Source: Aigarchaeota archaeon (GTDB taxonomy: Archaea > Thermoproteota > Nitrososphaeria_A > Caldarchaeales > Wolframiiraptoraceae). Taken from it: a stretch of DNA of 27,113 nt. This document shows positions 22,215 to 27,113 of this stretch, one piece after another. The position numbers and the translations under genes are program-made. Location: NCBI GenBank assembly GCA_025059415.1, contig JANXDQ010000005.1:4811-31923 (forward strand), in the 5' to 3' direction. Below the pieces are notes generated by a model. That model was not told the DNA's origin, ran no database searches, and was given only the letters and a program-made list of their open reading frames with translations. Numbering within the stretch: the first letter of the stretch is position 1; each line of letters starts with the position of its first letter.

Positions 22215-23747
22215 TTACTCCAAATACCTCCAAACACCTTTTTCCCTAAAATTGTAGACAATAGTCTTATATGCTGTGACTTGTTCCACCGAGTAGCCGA
22301 TGCCCTCCCTCCCGATCCCAGACTCCTTCCGGCCTCCGAATGGATAGTATCCCACACCGTGTCTCGGCATGTCGTTTATGTAAATCGCCCCAAATTCCAA
22401 GAATCTAATGAGCTTCCTTATGGTGTCTAGGTTGTATCCGAAGATCGCGGCATCTAGCCCATATCGCCTCCCATTCGCTATCTCGATCGCCTCATCTACG
22501 TCGTTGAAGTCCGTGATTATGGCCACCGGGGCGAAGACCTCCTCCATATAGAGCTTTAGCCCCCTCAACGTTCTCTTATCCAAAATCTCAACGAGCGACG
22601 GCTCTACATAGGTCTCTCCAAGCCTCCTCCCACCATAGAGCAGATTGCCGCCGGCTTTAATCGCCTCGTCTATACATTTTAACATCTCCTCGACCGCTTC
22701 CGGACATATGAGCGGGCCCACGGCCGTCTTCTCGTCCCTCGGGTCGCCGACGACCGCGCGGGAAAACTCTGAGACGAGCTTCTCCTTAAACTCACCGTAG
22801 ACATCCTTGGCGACAAGAATCAACTTTATGGCGTCACATCTCTGCCCCGCATAGCTATAGACTCCCGCAGCGATCATCTTCGCGGCGACATGTAGGTCGG
22901 CGTCGGATAGAACTATGGCCGGATCGCCGCCTCCGAGCTCCATTATAAACTGCTTGATGCCAGCTAACTGGATCACCCTCTTCCCCGTCTTGCTACTACC
23001 CGTGAAACTTATGGCCTGAATCCTGTCATCCGATACGAGCCTGTCTGATTCTTTTCCCGGGATTGTGAGCACGGAGAATGATTCCCCAGGAAAGCCCGAC
23101 TCTTCTACCAGTTTTGCAAAGAGGATCACCGGTATCGGATCGGCGGAGGGGGGCTTAACAACGACCGCATTCCCAGCGATTACGCTGTAGACTAACTTGG
23201 AAACAGTGTCGAAAAGGGGGTAGTTGAATGGAATTATTGCAAGAACCACTCCGAGGGGCTCGCGTCTAATTATCGCTTCAGTCTCTACCGTAGTTGGATC
23301 CCAATCGCCCGGTACGTATTCTCCATAAATTTTTCTAGAGTCCATATCCGCTCTCCTAAGTCTATCTATGCTTGCATTGACTTCCCCTTCAGCCTGAAGC
23401 CTAGTCTTCCCAGAGTTAAACACCAGTGAATTTATCAGATCTTTCTTATTCTCCTCCATCAACTCCGCTATCCTATCAAGCATATTGAGCCTCTTCCATC
23501 CCGGGATGTCCCTTATCTTCCATCTGCCAACTGAATATACTACGTCTAATACGTGATTAATATCATCCCATCCGAGTTTAGGAATCCTTGCAATGACTTT
23601 TAAATCTATGGGACTTCTGACCTCCAGAAACTCCCTCCCCCAAATCCACCGTCCTGCCGCAAAAGCGGCAAATTCACATATTCCATCTACCTCGCGATGT
23701 ATTTCTGAAAAGATTCGACCATGTAATTTAAAATCCTTTACTGACAT
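22215..23747 (-). CDS. gapN: Non-phosphorylating glyceraldehyde-3-phosphate dehydrogenase
   Basis: GapN oxidises glyceraldehyde 3-phosphate directly to 3-phosphoglycerate with NAD(P)+, bypassing phosphoglycerate kinase in the archaeal Embden-Meyerhof or branched Entner-Doudoroff pathway. The 510 residues follow the Thermoproteus tenax enzyme (recalled from memory) closely. Blocks shared are SPIDL, YVPGDWDPTTVETE, IIPFNYPLFD with Asn175, FTGSSKTGK, the general base Glu270 in MELGGGDPAIVL, nucleophile Cys304 in YAGQRCDAIK, and the signature GAIYINDMPRHGVGYYPFGG. It starts at ATG 23747. The minus-strand TATA around 23786-23778 predicts a leader of only about 9 bases. Its stop lies 10 bases from the convergent rubrerythrin gene. 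It complements the 2-oxoacid:ferredoxin oxidoreductase further along the same route. Confidence 0.94.
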   Translation of the reverse strand: MSVKDFKLHGRIFSEIHREVDGICEFAAFAAGRWIWGREFLEVRSPIDLKVIARIPKLGWDDINHVLDVVYSVGRWKIRDIPGWKRLNMLDRIAELMEENKKDLINSLVFNSGKTRLQAEGEVNASIDRLRRADMDSRKIYGEYVPGDWDPTTVETEAIIRREPLGVVLAIIPFNYPLFDTVSKLVYSVIAGNAVVVKPPSADPIPVILFAKLVEESGFPGESFSVLTIPGKESDRLVSDDRIQAISFTGSSKTGKRVIQLAGIKQFIMELGGGDPAIVLSDADLHVAAKMIAAGVYSYAGQRCDAIKLILVAKDVYGEFKEKLVSEFSRAVVGDPRDEKTAVGPLICPEAVEEMLKCIDEAIKAGGNLLYGGRRLGETYVEPSLVEILDKRTLRGLKLYMEEVFAPVAIITDFNDVDEAIEIANGRRYGLDAAIFGYNLDTIRKLIRFLEFGAIYINDMPRHGVGYYPFGGRKESGIGREGIGYSVEQVTAYKTIVYNFREKGVWRYLE

Positions 23748-24044
23748 CGTAGCCGTTTGCTATGATTTTGATTTATTTTTATAAATTTTATTTTCGGTTT
23801 CTGAGGTAGTGAAATGATAGATGATTATTTTTGTCCCTCATAGTTAATTCCTTTTCCTTACAGCGGTTGTTCATCGATTACGCCTGATGTTTCTTCGGGC
23901 TCGCGTGCGGTAAAATTCTTCGGATGTAGCATCCTTCACTTCTTCTAACCCATTATCGGGCTCATGATCATCCCCCTCTCGCAGTCCACAGGGGGATTAA
24001 GTTTTAAAGTGGTTCATGTTTCTTCATACGGGTGCGCCGCGTCC
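23748..24044. other. Spacer between gapN and the phosphatase-fold gene
   Basis: About 300 bases hold the gapN promoter (23778-23786, minus) at one end and the TATA TTAAGTTTTAAAG (23998-24009, plus) at the other. Between them I see no guide RNA with both boxes, no tRNA and no long repeat. An in-frame ATG at 23964 precedes the TATA and is not used. Confidence 0.45.
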
Positions 24045-24488
24045 ATGAAAGCTACTAGGTATGTTCTTTTCGTCTGTGTTGAGAATAGCTTCAGGAGCCA
24101 AATCGCGGAGGCATATTTCAACGAGTTCGCTCCGGAGGGGTGGGCGGCGGTGAGCGCGGGAATCAAGCCCTCTGAGAATATTCACCCAAATGCTGTTGAA
24201 CTTATGCGGGAAGAGGGGGTTGATATAAGCGGTAAGAGGCCAAGACACCTCACCAGGGAGATTCAGGAGCAATCCAATCTCGCGGTCATAGTCTGTAGCG
24301 GATCCCAGTGCCCAGTTATATATGCAGATAGGGTCCTTGAGTGGAACATCCCGGACCCCGCAGACATGCCTCTTGATGAAGCTAGGAAGATAAGAGATGA
24401 AATTAAGAGGAGAGTCCTGGATCTCATCGAGAAAATAAAGAAGGAAGAACTGGAAGGGGTGGGCCGGGGCTACGTTTTTGGAGGTTAG
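24045..24488 (+). CDS. Low-molecular-weight phosphatase/arsenate reductase-fold protein
   Basis: This 147-residue cytoplasmic protein has the LMW protein-tyrosine-phosphatase fold. The P-loop is Cys11-Val-Glu-Asn-Ser-Phe-Arg17-Ser (C-x5-R), followed by QIAEAYFNEF as in thioredoxin-linked ArsC proteins. The general-acid Asp104-Pro105 lies in WNIPDPADMP, and two further cysteines, Cys84 and Cys89 (VCSGSQCPV), fit the redox relay of the thioredoxin-dependent arsenate reductase class. A phosphatase role remains possible. The frame is open upstream to ATG 23964, but the TATA at 23998-24009 predicts transcription start near 24030, so ATG 24045 is the start. The thioredoxin system in this window could regenerate it. 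The SDR gene follows after 17 bases. Confidence 0.85.
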   Translation: MKATRYVLFVCVENSFRSQIAEAYFNEFAPEGWAAVSAGIKPSENIHPNAVELMREEGVDISGKRPRHLTREIQEQSNLAVIVCSGSQCPVIYADRVLEWNIPDPADMPLDEARKIRDEIKRRVLDLIEKIKKEELEGVGRGYVFGG

Positions 24489-24505
24489 ATCTCGGAGGTG
24501 CCTGA

Positions 24506-25297
24506 ATGGATTTAGGGTTGCTCGGGAGGACCGCGATAGTGACGGGGTCGAGTCGGGGGATAGGAAAGGCCATAGCCCTATCCCTAGCCCGAGAAGGCGC
24601 CAAGGTCGTCATGTGCTCGAGAAAACGCGATGAAATACTGAAGGCGGCCGATGAGGTCGGAAGCGAAACGGGATCCGAAGTCCTTCCCCTCGATGTCGAC
24701 CTGAGGATCAGAGAACATGTTGACCACATGGTCGATGCGACATTAAGGAAATTCGGCAGGATAGATATATTGGTCAATAACACGGGTGGGCCGCCCTCCA
24801 CACTCTTCGAGGAAACTTCGGATGATATGTGGATTGAGGCGGTAAACCAGCTGCTAATGAGCGTAGTTTATTGCTGCAGATCCGTGATCCCCCACATGAA
24901 GAAGAGGAGATGGGGAAGAATCATAAACATCGCTTCCTTCGCCGCGAAGCAACCGATGCGCAAGATGGTTCTCTCGAATACCTTGAGATCGGGAATCTTA
25001 GGGCTGACGAAGACACTCGCTAACGAGCTCGCGGAATACGGAATACTGGTAAATGCCGTCTGCCCTGGATGGACCTTGACGAAGAGAGTAGAGGATCTTG
25101 CAAAAGCTGAGTCGGGAAGGACTGGAAAAACTATTACGGAGATATTGGATGAGTGGGCCACCGAGATCCCGCTGAAGAGATTCGCCAAGCCCGAGGAGAT
25201 AGCTGATGTCGTAGCTTTCCTCGCATCGGAGAGAGCGAACTACATAACCGGAGCCGCCATACAGGTAGACGGCGGACTCATAAAATCCATAATATAA
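24506..25297 (+). CDS. Short-chain dehydrogenase/reductase-family protein, atypical active site
   Basis: This 263-residue Rossmann-fold protein has the SDR cofactor motif TGSSRGIG at 13-20, NNTGG at 91-95 and a C-terminal ITGAAIQVDGG. Ser144 aligns with the catalytic serine, but the YxxxK pair is not there: the expected Tyr157 and Lys161 positions read Ser and Arg within VLSNTLRSGILGLTK. A set of FabG-like proteins with NNTGGPP and an SN-x-x-R sequence share this trait, so it is probably a real subfamily rather than decay, and its chemistry may differ from ordinary 3-ketoacyl or alcohol reduction. Basic residues after the second strand (CSRKRDE) favour NADP. ATG 24506 is supported by GGAGGTG six bases upstream. 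Confidence 0.85.
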   Translation: MDLGLLGRTAIVTGSSRGIGKAIALSLAREGAKVVMCSRKRDEILKAADEVGSETGSEVLPLDVDLRIREHVDHMVDATLRKFGRIDILVNNTGGPPSTLFEETSDDMWIEAVNQLLMSVVYCCRSVIPHMKKRRWGRIINIASFAAKQPMRKMVLSNTLRSGILGLTKTLANELAEYGILVNAVCPGWTLTKRVEDLAKAESGRTGKTITEILDEWATEIPLKRFAKPEEIADVVAFLASERANYITGAAIQVDGGLIKSII

Positions 25298-25343
25298 TGG
25301 TAGTATAAACGACCAGCTATGATGATCAAAGAACCAGTGTGAT

Positions 25344-25362
25344 TGGGCTTTGGCCCATTTTT
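25344..25362 (+). terminator. Hairpin and T-run after the SDR gene
   Basis: TGGGC (25344-25348) pairs with GCCCA (25353-25357) across a four-base loop and is followed directly by five T residues. This would end transcripts about 60 bases after the SDR stop. Archaeal termination needs only the T-run, so the hairpin may be incidental. Confidence 0.4.
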
Positions 25363-25394
25363 CAGATACCGAATTGGCGTGCCTATGTGCGGAT

Positions 25395-25407
25395 AATTTT
25401 ATATACC
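25395..25407 (+). promoter_or_regulatory. TATA box of a leaderless ferredoxin gene
   Basis: AATTTTATATACC is centred at about 25401, predicting transcription start near 25427, two bases before the ATG at 25429. This excludes the upstream ATG at 25339 in the same open frame. Confidence 0.65.
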
Positions 25408-25428
25408 AGATCTCCGACCGTTGATGTC

Positions 25429-25659
25429 ATGCCCTTCGTTAAGGTGAATAAGAATACATGTATAACAGCGGGAGTTTGCTGGTCGTTAGCACCCGACATC
25501 TTCGAATATGATCCGACCACTGGAAAAACTAGAATAAAAGATCCCTATAGAAAAGATGATACGAGTTTTGAGAGTATTGGAGAGATACCGGAACGAATGA
25601 AGGAAATCGCAAAGGGTGCTGCGGATGTGTGCCCCACCCTCTCTATAACAGTCGAGTAA
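25429..25659 (+). CDS. Ferredoxin, probable single [3Fe-4S] cluster
   Basis: This 76-residue electron carrier of the monocluster ferredoxin type has only three cysteines: Cys11, Cys17 and Cys68 (VCPT). The second ligand position of the usual C-x2-C-x2-C is Ala14 (CITAGVC), a pattern known from [3Fe-4S] ferredoxins, including some P450 partners. It is not the two-cluster type usually paired with 2-oxoacid oxidoreductases, so its partner may be different. APDIFEYDPTTGKTRI is the standard sequence after the cluster loop. The open frame extends back to 25339, but a TATA box 28 bases before ATG 25429 makes that the start, with essentially no leader. It stands alone between the SDR gene and a convergent membrane-protein gene. 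Confidence 0.88.
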   Translation: MPFVKVNKNTCITAGVCWSLAPDIFEYDPTTGKTRIKDPYRKDDTSFESIGEIPERMKEIAKGAADVCPTLSITVE

Positions 25660-25842
25660 AATTTTACATCAATATCTAGGAAACGCCAACCCACAACTAA
25701 TTGGGCCTCACCGGCGAATAATCATCATATTTACAAAAATTGTTTTTCCTGCTTTATGAATTCCTCAAATTTCAATAGACCTCGAAAACCTTTTGAATTT
25801 ATCACAAATAAGATGCTTCGCCTCAAAAGGCCCGGATTCCAT

Positions 25843-26472
25843 CTATTTCTTCTTTTTCTCTCCGGCTTTCTCCAGTATGGATTTGTCGAGGTATTCGTGG
25901 AAGAAGAACCATGCTGAGAAGACCGCGAGTGATGCCCCTATCCCTATGGCTAGGCCTGTGTAAAGTGATTGTTTTACGGGTTCGCTTAGCGCGGTGACGT
26001 CTATCAGCATCGCGGTCAGTAGGAGCGTAATTATGAAGAATAGATATCCCCTCATCCTGCTCTCCACCCTAATCTTATCGATCACCGTCGAGAACGCGAC
26101 AAAGAGGATTATCACCAGGAAGATTATGCTCATGATTCTCGCTCCATAGATCATGACTGAGTTCGCGAGTTCTATGTATGGCCTTCCGAGGAATAGATTT
26201 ATCAACCCGTAGACCAATGCGAGGACGACGCCGAGATAAAAGATTGTCAAAAATACGCCGTTCAAGGAGAATGGAAGCTTTACGCCCAGATATTTATCAA
26301 TCAACCCGTCCAAATTGGCTATTTCGAGTAGCTTTCTGATGCCCCTTCCACCAAGTCGTAAAACTAGAAAGGCGACTATGAGCATGACCAAGAGCTTGGG
26401 TAGGAGATTGAGAAGTTCCACCGCGATGCTGGAGGCAAATTCTTCTAAGAGATCTCCCTCAAACGAGTTCAT
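25843..26472 (-). CDS. Polytopic membrane protein, mechanosensitive-channel TM-helix-like
   Basis: This 209-residue protein has five predicted membrane helices (about 22-42, 72-92, 106-128, 140-158 and 170-192) and a lysine-rich C-terminus. The first helix and what follows (LLPKLLVMLIVAFLVLRLGGRGIRKLLE, then a GLIDKYLG segment) resemble the conserved TM-helix repeat found in bacterial and archaeal proteins related to small mechanosensitive channels. The MscS beta-domain is absent, so channel function is only a guess. ATG 26472 has a TATA (26515-26505 on the minus strand) that overlaps the stop codon of the gene upstream. It can therefore be transcribed alone as well as from the neighbour. Confidence 0.7.
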   Translation of the reverse strand: MNSFEGDLLEEFASSIAVELLNLLPKLLVMLIVAFLVLRLGGRGIRKLLEIANLDGLIDKYLGVKLPFSLNGVFLTIFYLGVVLALVYGLINLFLGRPYIELANSVMIYGARIMSIIFLVIILFVAFSTVIDKIRVESRMRGYLFFIITLLLTAMLIDVTALSEPVKQSLYTGLAIGIGASLAVFSAWFFFHEYLDKSILEKAGEKKKK

Positions 26473-26504
26473 CCAGTCTCCGGAGCTGAGAGGCCTCGCG
26501 GCTA

Positions 26505-26515
26505 TTTATATTAAA
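26505..26515 (-). promoter_or_regulatory. TATA element before the 25843-26472 gene
   Basis: On the minus strand TTTAATATAAATAG predicts transcription start near 26483, about 11 bases before ATG 26472. The element overlaps the end of the preceding gene. Confidence 0.5.
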
Positions 26516-27113
26516 CTCCGGCCAGAAAGAACACGAGCTTGTAGGTGATGTAGAGGAGGATGAGGGCGAAGATCAGTGCGAGGGACCTGAAGCTCAGAAG
26601 TATCGTCTCCCTCGCGGTCTCAACGGCGACAGCATATCCTAGCAGGCTGCCGGTATAGAGTATTTGGGAATAAGTTCTGGCGGAGTCTTCTGGGATCATC
26701 GCCACCTCGGGGATGGTCAAAAACGCCAATATCGTCGAGATCACCCGGAGTACGATGACCGACACGAATAATAACGTGTACTGTTGCCCGAGTAAGAATC
26801 CGAATGGAGTGGCCAATAGCTGACTTAGATTCGTTAGGAGCACCAATATTATGCTGGATCGGATCACGCCAAAGTACTCGCGATACCTCGCAAATAGGAG
26901 GTTCCCAAGGAACCCCGTGCCGGTTACCATAAAGCCGCCGAAGGCCGCGATCCCGATGTGAGCAGTTGGGATGGGGATTAAGGAGGCCAGTATGGGGCTT
27001 GTCATCGACATCCCTAGGGCGATCCTAAATGTCCTAAGCGATCTCTTGGCCCAAGCAATTGACCCGAACACGCTAGAAATGGTGCTCACGAGGTTCATCG
27101 CCGCGGCTAAGTA
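26511..27113 (-). CDS. Polytopic membrane protein of unknown function, 5' end uncertain
   Basis: I do not recognise the family. The frame gives 195 residues from ATG 27098, but it stays open through the window edge (Tyr-Leu-Ala-Ala-Ala precede the Met), so the gene may be longer. It has about five or six hydrophobic helices with small loops. Notable segments are TAHIGIAAFGGFMVTGTGFLGNLLFARYREYFG, in which a glycine-rich membrane stretch precedes a basic loop, and IPEVAMIPEDSARTYSQILYTGSLLGYAVAVETARE. No transporter signature is evident. It shares strand with the 25843 membrane gene, 38 bases upstream of it, and the two may form one operon. Confidence 0.6.
   Translation of the reverse strand, partial: YLAAAMNLVSTISSVFGSIAWAKRSLRTFRIALGMSMTSPILASLIPIPTAHIGIAAFGGFMVTGTGFLGNLLFARYREYFGVIRSSIILVLLTNLSQLLATPFGFLLGQQYTLLFVSVIVLRVISTILAFLTIPEVAMIPEDSARTYSQILYTGSLLGYAVAVETARETILLSFRSLALIFALILLYITYKLVFFLAGV

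Noticed and set aside
25319..25370. Box C/D guide RNA starting at ATGATGA
   Set aside because: A good C box is present but no CTGA D box follows within a normal distance. The stretch is better explained by a terminator-like hairpin.
25715..25735. Box C/D guide RNA on the minus strand (ATGATGA)
   Set aside because: No D box was found downstream in the spacer.
1..27113. CRISPR array, transposase or integrase
   Set aside because: No regularly spaced repeats and no recognisable recombinase frame on either strand.

Overview
The window is archaeal. TATA boxes sit about 26 bases before predicted starts, several transcripts look leaderless, and the gene content is archaeal: RadA, archaeal-type PheT, an archaeal RqcH/NEMF protein, non-phosphorylating GAPDH (GapN), a two-subunit 2-oxoacid:ferredoxin oxidoreductase, AMMECR1 and Mut7-C proteins. 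GapN and the style of the native TyrRS remnant point to a thermophilic TACK-superphylum (crenarchaeote-like) organism. This placement is inference. Most of the window is GC-rich with heavy AGG/ATA codon use.

Region 1, about 1-1594, is a sharply AT-rich foreign segment. It carries the 3' part of a LAGLIDADG endonuclease-like gene and, convergent to it, a complete Methanocaldococcus-type tyrosyl-tRNA synthetase. It ends exactly where a native GC-rich tyrS resumes in mid-codon. The native gene has lost its first ~85-90 codons, including the HIGH motif. This is the most remarkable locus: a probable mobile segment that broke or replaced an essential synthetase gene while bringing its own version. 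The newcomer's anticodon-binding motif is altered.

Region 2, 2467-7664, holds a candidate H/ACA guide RNA just behind pheT, then pheT (minus), a thioredoxin, a duplicated NitT/TauT-type ABC permease with its ATPase, and a convergent free-standing AAA_assoc_C protein.

Region 3, 7725-12742, is a minus-strand run: rqcH, a CBS/zinc-ribbon protein, a Mut7-C nuclease, AMMECR1 and a GT28-type glycosyltransferase. A small EMC6-like membrane protein diverges from rqcH. RadA and a small helical protein form the next minus-strand pair. The 14443-14845 spacer contains an unexplained short open frame.

Region 4, 14855-25659, is central metabolism and redox: an aldehyde dehydrogenase, a cytoplasmic HtrA-like protease, NADPH thioredoxin reductase, the zinc-protein/oxidoreductase operon, rubrerythrin, GapN, an arsenate reductase/LMW-phosphatase-fold protein, a catalytically atypical SDR and a probable 3Fe-4S ferredoxin. 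GapN would supply NADPH, thioredoxin reductase consumes it, and the oxidoreductase supplies reduced ferredoxin.

Region 5, 25843-27113, contains two membrane proteins on the minus strand, the second reaching the window edge. No rRNA, tRNA, CRISPR array or insertion-sequence transposase was found.
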